Assembly: GCF_000721265.1 (NCBI RefSeq)
Contig: NZ_JOFZ01000002.1
Location: forward strand, 372,001-436,000
From: Streptomyces sp. NRRL F-5126
GTDB lineage: Bacteria; Actinomycetota; Actinomycetes; Streptomycetales; Streptomycetaceae
Direction: 5' to 3'
Length of the DNA: 64,000 nucleotides
The stretch's first letter is position 1; the number at the start of each line of letters is the position of its first letter. Below are positions 30,800 through 38,558 of this stretch, piece by piece. A model generated the notes under the pieces. The model was given only the letters and a program-made list of their open reading frames with translations. It did no database searches and had not been told where the DNA came from. Made by a program: the position numbers and the translations under genes.

Positions 30800-32026
30800 G
30801 TGAGACAGCTAACGCAGCGGGCCGCAGCCCGCGCCGCCATCCTGGTACTCGCCTCGGCCGCCCTCCTCGCCGGCCTCACGGGGTGCGACGGCGGGCACAC
30901 CGACAGTGCGGGCAAGGACCAGGCGCCGGGCGAGGCCTCCGCCGACTCCATCCGTGTCACCCCACGCGACGGCGCCAAGGACGTGGGCCGCTTCGACCGC
31001 GTCCGCGTCACGGTCCCCGAGGGGCGGCTCGAACGCGTCACCGTCCGGCAGATCGAGGCCGCCGACCCGGTCGACCTGCCCGGCAGGGTCTCGGCCGACG
31101 GGCGCAGCTGGACGCCATTGCCGGGCGCGCACCCGGCACTCGCGGCCAAGTACGGCGTCGACGCCGTCACCGTCGACGACAGCGGCAGGCGAGCCGCCCG
31201 GCACACCACCTTCACCACCACCGTGCCCGCCCACCGCTTCATCGGGTACTTCACGCCGGAGAACCGTGCCACCGTCGGCACCGGCATGATCGTCTCCATC
31301 GACTTCAACCGGCGGATCAAGGACCGGGCAGCAGTGCAGCGCGCCATCTCCGTCACCTCGGACCCGGCGGTCGACATCGCGGGACACTGGTTCGGCGACC
31401 GGCGCCTCGACTTCAGGCCGCGCTCGTACTGGAAGCCGGGCACCAAGGTCACGCTCGGCATGCACCTGCGGGACGTCCAGGCGGCGCCCGGCGTGTACGG
31501 GACCCAGCAGAAGACGGTCGCCTTCACGATCGGCCGCTCCCAGGTCTCCACGGTCGACGCGGCGGCGCACACCATGAAGGTCCGCGGCGAGGGCGGCAGG
31601 CTGCTCGCCACCCTCCCCGTCACGACGGGCGCCCCGAACAGGACGACGTACAACGGTGAGATGGTCATCTCGCAGATGTACGACGTGACCCGCATGAACG
31701 GCTCCACCGTCGGCTTCGGCGGCGAGTACGACATCAAGGACGTGCCGCACGCGATGCGGCTGACCCGGTCGGGCACGTTCATCCACGGCAACTACTGGAC
31801 GTCCCCCGACACGTTCGGATCGCGGAACACCAGCCACGGCTGCATCGGCCTGCGGGACGTCAAGGGCGGCAGCTCCTCCACCCCCGCGGGGTGGTTCTTC
31901 GACCGGTCCCTCATCGGCGACGTGGTGAAGGTCGTCAACTCCGACGACCGCACGGTCGCGCCCGACAACGGGCTCGGCGGCTGGAACATGGACTGGGCCG
32001 CGTGGCGGAAGGGTTCGGCCCTGTGA
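30800..32026 (+). CDS. Lipoprotein L,D-transpeptidase (first of three)
   Basis: Cell-wall 3-3 crosslinking enzyme on the outer face of the membrane, 408 aa. A lipoprotein signal ends in LTGC (Cys29). Two Ig-like domains follow (residues 50-260), as in mycobacterial LdtMt2, then the YkuD domain. Its active site reads HGNYW near residue 330 and SHGCIGL with catalytic Cys348. The GTG start at 30800 follows GGGCGGGG; the longer open frame back to 30326 overlaps glgX and lacks conservation. A paralogue begins 179 bp downstream with the same N-terminal VRQ. Members resist most beta-lactams except carbapenems; that is family knowledge. Confidence 0.9.
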   Translation: MRQLTQRAAARAAILVLASAALLAGLTGCDGGHTDSAGKDQAPGEASADSIRVTPRDGAKDVGRFDRVRVTVPEGRLERVTVRQIEAADPVDLPGRVSADGRSWTPLPGAHPALAAKYGVDAVTVDDSGRRAARHTTFTTTVPAHRFIGYFTPENRATVGTGMIVSIDFNRRIKDRAAVQRAISVTSDPAVDIAGHWFGDRRLDFRPRSYWKPGTKVTLGMHLRDVQAAPGVYGTQQKTVAFTIGRSQVSTVDAAAHTMKVRGEGGRLLATLPVTTGAPNRTTYNGEMVISQMYDVTRMNGSTVGFGGEYDIKDVPHAMRLTRSGTFIHGNYWTSPDTFGSRNTSHGCIGLRDVKGGSSSTPAGWFFDRSLIGDVVKVVNSDDRTVAPDNGLGGWNMDWAAWRKGSAL

Positions 32027-32205
32027 GCGGAGGGAAGACCTCCCCGTCGGCGTGAGGCCCGGCCACCCGTGGTTGGGACCGAACGGTGACACTCGTGTGA
32101 ACGTCGTGCGTCCTTCGGTGTGATTGTCTAACGACAGCGCGTGCGCTGGTCACGCGGGGTTGCGGGCCGTGGCGGTGCCAGGCCGTGCGAGGGGAGACGA
32201 CCGAC

Positions 32206-33477
32206 GTGAGGCAGCCACTCATACCGCTGGGACTGCGGACGGGTGAACAGAAGGGGACCGCGCGCCCCCGGGGCAGGGCGGGCACCGGAGTGCTCGCGCT
32301 CATCCTGGGCGCGCTGCTGTTCGCCGTCGCGGCATGCGGCGGCTCGGGCGGGGGCAAGGGCGACGACGGCAAGGCGCAGGCGGGCAGCACGGCGGCGAAG
32401 GCCGCGGACGACGTGTCGCAGGCCGTCGTCAAGGTCACGCCGGACGACGGCGCCAAGTCGGTGGCCACGACGGGCGCGCTGCGGGTCGGCGTCGCCAAGG
32501 GCACGCTGACCTCCGTCACGGTGAAGGACGACCAGGGCGCCGCGGTCGACGGCAAGATCTCCGCGGACGGCACGGGCTGGCAGCCGCTGCAGCACCTCGC
32601 GTCCTCCACCGAGTACAAGGTGCACGTCACGGCGAAGGACGCCAAGGGCCGGGTCTCCGCGAAGGACACCACGTTCGCCACGCTGACCCCGAAGAACACC
32701 TTCATCGGCTACTACAAGCCTGAGAACGGCGCCACGGTCGGCGTCGGCATGCCCGTCTCGCTCAACTTCACGCGCGGCATCACGGACCCCGCCGCCGTCG
32801 AGAAGGCGATCACGGTGACGGCGGACCCCGCGGTGCCCGTCGAGGGCCACTGGTTCGGCAACGACCGGCTGGACTTCCGGCCCGAGAAGTACTGGGCGCC
32901 CGGCACGAAGGTGACCGTCAAGCTGAACCTCGACGGCGTCGAGGGCAGGCCCGGCGTGTACGGCACGCAGTCGAAGACGGTGAAGTTCACCGTGGGCCGC
33001 AGCCAGGTCTCCACCGTCGACGCCGACGCCCACACCATGAAGGTCGTGCGCGACGGCAAGCAGATCCGCCAGATCCCGATCAGCGCGGGCGGCCCCGGCC
33101 ACACCACGTGGGAGGGGCAGATGGTCATCAGCGAGAAGGACCCGGTGACCCGCATGAACAGCCAGACCGTCGGCCTCGGCGGCGAGTACGACATCCCGGA
33201 CGTGCCGCACGCGATGCGGCTGACCCAGTCGGGCACGTTCATCCACGGCAACTACTGGTCGGGGACCGGCATCTTCGGCTCGTCCAACACCAGCCACGGC
33301 TGCGTCGGCCTGCACGACCAGCGCGGCGGCGGGAACAACGGCACCCCGGCGGCGTGGTTCTACAACCACTCCCTGATCGGCGACATCGTGGTCGTGAAGA
33401 ACTCGCACGACAAGACGGTCGCGCCGGACAACGGCCTCAACGGCTGGAACATGTCCTGGGCCGACTGGAAGAACTGA
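32206..33477 (+). CDS. Lipoprotein L,D-transpeptidase (second of three)
   Basis: Paralogue of the preceding gene, 423 aa with the same architecture: lipobox AVAAC (Cys44), a low-complexity GSGGGKGDDGK linker, two Ig-like domains, then YkuD with HGNYW and SHGCVGL (Cys366). Large parts are near-identical to the first copy (FIGYYKPENGATVG against FIGYFTPENRATVG), so it arose by tandem duplication. Start GTG 32206 behind GGGGAG; GTG 32185 is in frame further up. It has its own promoter region (32027-32205) and a terminator, so it is probably transcribed independently. Confidence 0.9.
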   Translation: MRQPLIPLGLRTGEQKGTARPRGRAGTGVLALILGALLFAVAACGGSGGGKGDDGKAQAGSTAAKAADDVSQAVVKVTPDDGAKSVATTGALRVGVAKGTLTSVTVKDDQGAAVDGKISADGTGWQPLQHLASSTEYKVHVTAKDAKGRVSAKDTTFATLTPKNTFIGYYKPENGATVGVGMPVSLNFTRGITDPAAVEKAITVTADPAVPVEGHWFGNDRLDFRPEKYWAPGTKVTVKLNLDGVEGRPGVYGTQSKTVKFTVGRSQVSTVDADAHTMKVVRDGKQIRQIPISAGGPGHTTWEGQMVISEKDPVTRMNSQTVGLGGEYDIPDVPHAMRLTQSGTFIHGNYWSGTGIFGSSNTSHGCVGLHDQRGGGNNGTPAAWFYNHSLIGDIVVVKNSHDKTVAPDNGLNGWNMSWADWKN

Positions 33478-33489
33478 CACCGAGACCTG

Positions 33490-33524
33490 GGGCCCGGCGC
33501 GCTGTGAACCGGCGCACCGGGCCC
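33490..33524 (+). terminator. Terminator after second L,D-transpeptidase
   Basis: Perfect 8-bp stem GGGCCCGG (33490-33497) with 33517-33524, 19-nt loop, 13 bp past the stop. Confidence 0.6.
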
Positions 33525-33542
33525 GGTGTCGTTAGCGGGCGT

Positions 33543-33548
33543 TAACCT
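33543..33548 (+). promoter_or_regulatory. -10 box of a leaderless promoter
   Basis: TAACCT lies 7 nt before the ATG of the enoyl-CoA hydratase gene, which has no ribosome binding site. This spacing is typical of leaderless streptomycete mRNAs. Confidence 0.45.
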
Positions 33549-33555
33549 GCCTCGT

Positions 33556-34326
33556 ATGGCAACCGTATCCCTCGAAGTGTCAGGCGGCGTCGGTACGATC
33601 CGGCTCGACCGCCCCCCGATGAACGCGCTCGACGTCTCCATGCAGGACCTGCTCCGCGACCTCGCGCAGGAGGCCGGCGACCGCGACGACGTGCGCGCGG
33701 TCATCCTGTACGGCGGCGGCAAGTCCTTCGCGGCGGGCGCCGACATCAAGGAGATGCGCGACATGGACCATGCGGCCATGGTCGTGCGTTCCCGCGCGCT
33801 CCAGGAGGCGTTCACCGCCGTGGCGCGCATCCCCAAGCCCGTCGTCGCCGCCGTCACGGGCTATGCGCTCGGCGGCGGCTGCGAGTTGACGCTCTGCGCC
33901 GACTACCGCATCGCCGCGGACGACGCCAAGCTCGGCCAGCCGGAGATCCTGCTCGGGCTCATCCCCGGCGCGGGCGGCACCCAGCGCCTCGCGCGCCTCG
34001 TCGGCCCGTCCAGGGCGAAGGACCTGATCTTCACGGGGCGCTCGGTCAAGGCCGACGAGGCGCTCGCGATCGGGCTCGTCGACCGGGTGGTCCCCGCGGC
34101 CGACGTCTACACCGAGGCGCAGAAGTGGGCCGAGCGGCTGGCGAAGGGGCCGGCGCTCGCGCTCCGCGCGGCGAAGGAGGCGGTGGACGCGGGCCTCGAA
34201 ACGGATATCGAGTCCGGGCTCGCGATCGAACGCACCTGGTTCGCCGGACTGTTCGCGACGGAGGACAGAGAGCGCGGCATGCGCTCGTTCGTCGAGGAAG
34301 GGCCCGGCAAGGCGCAGTTCCGCTGA
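33556..34326 (+). CDS. Enoyl-CoA hydratase/isomerase (crotonase family)
   Basis: Cytosolic beta-oxidation-type enzyme of 256 aa that hydrates trans-2-enoyl-CoA. Oxyanion-hole strands are visible as SFAAGADIKEM (residues 57-67) and GYALGGGCELTL. The catalytic Glu pair lies in the second of these and in GQPEILLGLIPGAGGTQRL. Start ATG 33556, probably leaderless; the open frame upstream to 33526 has no start signal. Single gene flanked by terminators. I recall the same gene next to two L,D-transpeptidases in S. coelicolor. Confidence 0.92.
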   Translation: MATVSLEVSGGVGTIRLDRPPMNALDVSMQDLLRDLAQEAGDRDDVRAVILYGGGKSFAAGADIKEMRDMDHAAMVVRSRALQEAFTAVARIPKPVVAAVTGYALGGGCELTLCADYRIAADDAKLGQPEILLGLIPGAGGTQRLARLVGPSRAKDLIFTGRSVKADEALAIGLVDRVVPAADVYTEAQKWAERLAKGPALALRAAKEAVDAGLETDIESGLAIERTWFAGLFATEDRERGMRSFVEEGPGKAQFR

Positions 34327-34328
34327 TG

Positions 34329-34361
34329 GCCGTCTGACAGCCGTCTGACAGCCATCTGACG
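34329..34361. repeat. Three tandem 11-bp repeats
   Basis: GCCGTCTGACA occurs twice exactly and a third time with two changes, immediately after the hydratase stop codon. Confidence 0.7.
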
Positions 34362-34383
34362 GCCGTTTTCCGGCATCGTTCCC

Positions 34384-34427
34384 CGAGGCCCCGTTCCGGC
34401 TCGCACCACCTGCCGGGCGGGGCCTCG
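34384..34427 (+). terminator. Terminator after the hydratase gene
   Basis: 10-bp stem CGAGGCCCCG (34384-34393) with 34418-34427 and a 24-nt loop that holds a small inner CCGG pairing. Confidence 0.6.
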
Positions 34428-34514
34428 CCGTCTTAAACGGAACTTAAGGCGATCATCTGATCGGGTGGTTCCATTGCATAAATCGGCTACTAAGCCCAGG
34501 TCAGCCGGGATGTC

Positions 34515-35135
34515 ATGACTGACAGCCTGCCTTTGGCATATGCCGATGCAATTGCACGGAATCCCGCGTTCCGGGGGTGGATTCCCGCGGAACGCCCCCA
34601 CGGCGCCCCGCGGACGGCCATGATGGAGGGCATGGCGAGTCTGGAGAAAGTGGAGCGGCCACGACGACTCGGCGGCGCGGTCGCCGTGCGGCCGGCGCCG
34701 GCCGTCGAGGACGAACACGCGCTCAAGGCGCTCGAACTGTTCGGCAATCCGGCGGAGGACGAGGTGTGCCTGTCATCCCTGCCCGAGTCCGCGGCCGTCG
34801 CCCGCCGCATCACCCACGCGGTCGTGCGGCGCCACTGGTCGCTGTCCCCGCAGTTGGCCGAGCACGCCGTGCTGCTCGTCTCCGAACTCGTCGGCAACGC
34901 CGTGCAGCACGCGGGCGCCCGGGTCTTCGGCCTGCGGATGCTGCGCCGCAGAGGCTGGATCAGGATCGAGGTGCGCGATCCCTCACGCGGCCTGCCCTGC
35001 CTGATGCCCGTGCAGCCGATGGACGCGGGCGGCCGCGGCCTGTTCCTCGTCGACAAGCTGGCCGACCGCTGGGGTGTGGACCTGCTGCCCCGCGGCAAGA
35101 GCACCTGGTTCGAGATGCGTCTCCAGGACCGCTGA
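34515..35135 (+). CDS. RsbW-like ATP-binding regulatory protein
   Basis: Single HATPase domain protein of the RsbW/SpoIIAB group, about 206 aa. The C-terminal ~125 residues carry the Bergerat fold: LLVSELVGNAVQHAG (N-box) and MDAGGRGLFLVDKLADRWGV (G-box). The N-terminal ~80 residues are unrecognised. Such proteins are serine kinases of anti-anti-sigma factors or sigma binders; streptomycetes hold dozens. Start ATG 34515 is weakly supported; ATG 34623 (MEGMASLEK) is an alternative. A 14-bp dyad CGATCA-TC-TGATCG at 34450-34463 in the AT-richer upstream region may be regulatory. No sigma gene is adjacent. Confidence 0.78.
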   Translation: MTDSLPLAYADAIARNPAFRGWIPAERPHGAPRTAMMEGMASLEKVERPRRLGGAVAVRPAPAVEDEHALKALELFGNPAEDEVCLSSLPESAAVARRITHAVVRRHWSLSPQLAEHAVLLVSELVGNAVQHAGARVFGLRMLRRRGWIRIEVRDPSRGLPCLMPVQPMDAGGRGLFLVDKLADRWGVDLLPRGKSTWFEMRLQDR

Positions 35136-35240
35136 ACGCGCGGACGCACCCCCGAATGCGCGGACCCGCCCCGCCGAACGGGTGAGTCCGGGCCGATAAT
35201 CTGGGCGCGTCAACGACCCGACCAGAATGGGGCTGAAGCA

Positions 35241-35456
35241 GTGGCGGACATCGACGAGACGCGCAAGGCGTTCGACAGGTTCGACGCGAACGGCGACGGA
35301 TTCATCACCGCGGCGGAGTACAAGAGCCTCATGGCGCAGCTCGGCGACCACCACGTCACCGAGTCCATCGCCCAGACGGTCATCAACGCCCACGACGCCA
35401 ACGGCGACGGGCTGCTCAGTTTCGAGGAGTTCGTCGCCTCCCGCAAGGACGCCTGA
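35241..35456 (+). CDS. Small EF-hand calcium-binding protein (CabB-like)
   Basis: 71-aa calmodulin-like protein with two EF-hands. The loops are DANGDGFITAAE (residues 15-26) and DANGDGLLSFEE (residues 52-63); positions 1, 3, 5 and 12 carry the expected Asp/Asn/Glu ligands in both. The whole protein matches the streptomycete EF-hand proteins I remember as CabB (about 70 aa). Relatives of this type have been linked to calcium-dependent aerial growth. Start GTG 35241. Followed by a very strong terminator. Confidence 0.9.
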   Translation: MADIDETRKAFDRFDANGDGFITAAEYKSLMAQLGDHHVTESIAQTVINAHDANGDGLLSFEEFVASRKDA

Positions 35457-35461
35457 CCTCC

Positions 35462-35506
35462 CCGGCATCCGGCGCGGCGCCGGCGCGCCACCGCGCCGGA
35501 TGCCGG
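35462..35506 (+). terminator. Perfect 15-bp terminator hairpin after the EF-hand gene
   Basis: 35462-35476 pairs perfectly with 35492-35506; the 15-nt loop contains a further GCGCC/GGCGC pairing. It lies 5 bp past the stop. Confidence 0.85.
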
Positions 35507-35563
35507 TCCGCCGGATGGCGCGCTCGCGCTGCGCCGCGCTCCGTGCGCGGAGATGATCGGCCG

Positions 35564-36541
35564 GTGAGCCTTCCGGGACCCTCAGCAGACGCGGCCCTGC
35601 CCGACGAGCGCCGGGGCGCCACCCGTACCGCGTGGCTCGCCGCACCCGCCGTCGTGGCGGCGGCGCTCATCGCCCTGCTCGGCGTCGCGGCCGCCACCCA
35701 CGGCACGGGCGAACTGCCCGTCCACGCGGCCGGCACGACGACGCTGCTGCGTGCGATCGTCTTCGCCGCACTCGCCGTCCACCTCGGCGAACTCGCCGGC
35801 GCGCGCTTCGCCCGCGCCCCGTCACACGCGGACCGGCCGCGCCCGGCGCCGCGCCCCCTGTCCGCCGTCGCCTCGCTCGTGGGCGCCGGCGCCTGTGCGG
35901 GCCAACTCCTGCTGCTGTGCGGCGTCAGCGGCCTGAACGCGGCCTCCGCGTACAGCACCGTCCAGGGGCGGCTCCTGCTCGTCATGGCCAACGGCTTCCT
36001 GCTCGCCGCCGGATGCGCCGCAATCGGCCGACCCGGCTGGGCGCTCGCCCCGCTCGCCGCCGTCCTCGGCGCCGAGGCCCTGCGCGCCCACCCCGAGCAG
36101 TCGACGCCCCTCATCGGCGCGGCCCTCACCGTCGTGCACCTCACCGCGGCCTCCCTGTGGGCGGGCGGCCTGCTCCACGTCCTGCGCGTCCTTTTCACCG
36201 CCCGCGGCGACCGCCCGTACGCGAAGGCCGTCCTGTCCCGCTACGCCCGGCGTGCCGGCTGGCTGCCGGCCGCGCTTGCCGCGACAGGCACCGCGTCCGC
36301 GCTGCGCAAGCTGCCCTTCGAGGTGGCACTCACCAGCGCGTACGGGAGAGTCCTGCTCGTCAAACTGGCGCTCGTGGGCGCCGCGAGCGCCCTCGCGCTC
36401 GGCGCGCGCCGCAGGCTGCGGCGCACCGGCAGGGCCGGCCGTGAGGCGTATCTGGAGGTCACCGTCCTCGCCGTCGTCGTCCTCGTCTCCGCAGTCCTGA
36501 CCGTCGTCCCCAACCCCGGATGGCACGCGCTCGCGCGCTGA
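35564..36541 (+). CDS. CopD-domain membrane protein
   Basis: Integral membrane protein of about 325 aa with eight or nine hydrophobic segments, resembling the CopD/YcnJ copper-resistance domain. The diagnostic stretch is VVHLTAASLWAGGLLHVLRV (residues 190-209), followed by RRAGWLPAALAATGTASALRK and the last TM pair. CopD proteins are thought to import copper together with CopC; no CopC gene is adjacent, so copper transport is inferred from family only. GTG 35564 is the likely start; the 21 bases before it are in frame. Confidence 0.75.
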   Translation: MSLPGPSADAALPDERRGATRTAWLAAPAVVAAALIALLGVAAATHGTGELPVHAAGTTTLLRAIVFAALAVHLGELAGARFARAPSHADRPRPAPRPLSAVASLVGAGACAGQLLLLCGVSGLNAASAYSTVQGRLLLVMANGFLLAAGCAAIGRPGWALAPLAAVLGAEALRAHPEQSTPLIGAALTVVHLTAASLWAGGLLHVLRVLFTARGDRPYAKAVLSRYARRAGWLPAALAATGTASALRKLPFEVALTSAYGRVLLVKLALVGAASALALGARRRLRRTGRAGREAYLEVTVLAVVVLVSAVLTVVPNPGWHALAR

Positions 36542-36685
36542 TAGCACAACAGTCGCGTATGTCACACCCCTCGCGCCCGTCTTTGTCGTCGCTTTGCCCG
36601 CAGGCGGGAACTGCCGCGCGGTCAACCACGTCCAATCTGATGTCGGACTTGTGACAACACACGTGGTGTGAGCGGGAGCTGAGGT

Positions 36686-37687
36686 ATGGGCGTGGGCATA
36701 GGCCGCCGCAGGAGCAGCATCGGAATGGCGCTGCTGACCGGTGCCGTACTGGTCGGGGTGAGCGCGTGCGGAGGCAACGCGGACGCGAAGACCTCGGCCT
36801 CCGACAACAAGGCGGGGTCCGCGAGCACCGCGAAGGCGACGCCCGACGCGAAGCCGAGCCCGTCGAAGCCGGCGGCGCCGCCGATGCTGCTCGACACGAT
36901 CGTCCCGCGCGGCGGCACGGTGGGCGTGGCGCAGCCGATCTCGGTCGTCTTCAGCAACCCCGTCGCGAAGTCGGCGCGGGCCGACGTGGAGAAGCACCTC
37001 AAGATCACCACGTCCACGGCGGTCACCGGGGCGTGGCACTGGTTCAGCGACACGCGCGTCGACTTCAGGCCCGAGAACTACTGGCCGAGCGGCACGAAGG
37101 TCAGCCTCGACGCCGACATGACGGGCGTGAAGAACGGCAACGGCCGCGTGGGCGTCCACGGCTACCAGCACTCCTTCACGATCGGCGACGACGTGGAGGC
37201 CAAGGTGTCGGTCAAGGGCCACACGATGACCGTCACGAAGAACGGCGCGAAGGTCCGTACGCTGGCGATCGACGCGGGCAACCCGAAGTTCCCGACGTGG
37301 GACGGCACCATGGCCGTGATCGACAAGGCCAAGAAGGTCCACATGACGTCGTGCAGCGTCGGCATCAGCTGCACGAAGGGGTCGCCGAACTACTACGACA
37401 TCACGCTGCCGTGGGATGTGCACCTCACGACGTCGGGCACGTACATCCACTACTCGACCGGCGACCCGTACCCCGGCCACGGCTACGGTTCGCACGGCTG
37501 CGTCCACCTGTCGATGGCCGACGCGAAGTGGTTCTACAACTACGTCAAGGCCGGCGACCCGGTCACCGTCACGGGCTCGCCGCGCGGCAAGGCCAAGGGC
37601 GACAACGGCTACGCCGACTACAACCTGTCGTGGTCGGACTGGCTGGGCGAGAGCGGCGCGGGGCAGATCACGACGACCGTCGGCTGA
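36686..37687 (+). CDS. Lipoprotein L,D-transpeptidase (third of three, divergent)
   Basis: 333-aa lipoprotein L,D-transpeptidase. Lipobox VSAC (Cys28), a Ser/Ala/Lys/Pro linker, only one Ig-like domain (residues 65-170), then YkuD. The active site differs from the other two: HYSTGDPYPGHGYGSHGC, with catalytic Cys272. Two extra cysteines (TSCSVGISCTKG) lie just before it and could form a disulfide outside the membrane. ATG 36686 follows GAGCTGAGG. It ends at a strong bidirectional terminator. Confidence 0.9.
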   Translation: MGVGIGRRRSSIGMALLTGAVLVGVSACGGNADAKTSASDNKAGSASTAKATPDAKPSPSKPAAPPMLLDTIVPRGGTVGVAQPISVVFSNPVAKSARADVEKHLKITTSTAVTGAWHWFSDTRVDFRPENYWPSGTKVSLDADMTGVKNGNGRVGVHGYQHSFTIGDDVEAKVSVKGHTMTVTKNGAKVRTLAIDAGNPKFPTWDGTMAVIDKAKKVHMTSCSVGISCTKGSPNYYDITLPWDVHLTTSGTYIHYSTGDPYPGHGYGSHGCVHLSMADAKWFYNYVKAGDPVTVTGSPRGKAKGDNGYADYNLSWSDWLGESGAGQITTTVG

Positions 37688-37702
37688 CCGCCGGTCACCT
37701 CA

Positions 37703-37735
37703 GCCCCGGGCGCGGCGTCGCGTCGCGCCCGGGGC
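37703..37735. terminator. Bidirectional terminator
   Basis: Perfect 12-bp stem (37703-37714 with 37724-37735), 9-nt loop, between the convergent L,D-transpeptidase and DedA genes. Confidence 0.85.
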
Positions 37736-37754
37736 GGAGCGGACGGGGGCCCGT

Positions 37755-38447
37755 TCAGCCGTCGGTCCCCGTGTCCTTCTGCCCCGTGTCCTCCTGTTGT
37801 CCCGTGTCCTCCTGGTGCGCGCGCCCGCGGCGGCGCAGGTGGCGGAAGACCATGAAGGCGATCACGGCGACGACCACCCCCGCGAGCACCAGCTCGTAGC
37901 GCTGGATCTGCGGGTAGAGCGTGTCCAGGTGCCGGCCGGCGAAGTAGCCCACCGTGGACCACGCGCCCACCCACAGCGCCGCACCGAGCACGTTGAACGC
38001 CAGGAACCGCGGCCAGGGCATCAGCGTCATGCCGGCGATGATCCCGTTGGCCTGGCGCAGGCCGTCCACGAAGCGCGCGATGGTGACGATCTTGCCGCCG
38101 TGCCGCTTGAAGAAGTCCTCGGCCTTGCGCACCCGCGCCGGCGTCAGCAGCACGTACGTCCCGTAGCGGTCGACGAGCCGGTGCCCGCCGAAGCGCCCGA
38201 TCGCGTAGCCGACGTTGTCCCCGAGCACCGCGGCGAGGACCGCGACCACGATCACGAGCGCCCAGCTCAGACGGCCCGCGCCCGCGTACACCGAGGCCGC
38301 GATGAGGATCGTCTCGCCGGGCACGGGGATCCCGAAGTCCTCGACGAACAGCAGCCCGCCGACGGCCAGGTAGCCCCAGTGGTCGAGGAGGGGCGCGATG
38401 TCGCCGAGCACACCGGGCAGCGGCGGGGGCGCGTCGGTCATCGGCAC
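37755..38447 (-). CDS. DedA-family membrane protein
   Basis: VTT/DedA integral membrane protein of about 230 aa. Some relatives flip undecaprenyl phosphate or phosphatidylethanolamine across the membrane. Signatures: FVEDFGIPVPGET (residues 41-53), GDNVGYAIGRFGG, and the FARFVPGxR motif as ARFVDGLRQANGIIAGM, in which Pro is replaced by Asp. The C-terminal tail is acidic and repetitive (three DTGQ-like units) and is not conserved. GTG 38447 lies seven bases after GGAGG; ATG 38441 is also possible. Confidence 0.87.
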   Translation of the reverse strand: MPMTDAPPPLPGVLGDIAPLLDHWGYLAVGGLLFVEDFGIPVPGETILIAASVYAGAGRLSWALVIVVAVLAAVLGDNVGYAIGRFGGHRLVDRYGTYVLLTPARVRKAEDFFKRHGGKIVTIARFVDGLRQANGIIAGMTLMPWPRFLAFNVLGAALWVGAWSTVGYFAGRHLDTLYPQIQRYELVLAGVVVAVIAFMVFRHLRRRGRAHQEDTGQQEDTGQKDTGTDG

Positions 38448-38500
38448 GAGGCGTCCTCCTTCGTACACCGCGCTACGTACCCGACCTCACCGTAACGCCT

Positions 38501-38522
38501 CGGACCGCGCGAACGCGGTCCG
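38501..38522 (-). terminator. Terminator after the secreted-protein gene
   Basis: Perfect 9-bp stem (38501-38509 with 38514-38522) closed by a CGAA tetraloop, 37 bp beyond the stop on the minus strand. Confidence 0.75.
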
Positions 38523-38558
38523 AAGCGGCGGTGGGCACGGCGGAGCGTGCGGAGGGCC

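Noticed and set aside
34439-34445. GGAACTT as an ECF-type -35 before the RsbW-like gene
   Set aside because: No matching -10 at 16-18 nt spacing.
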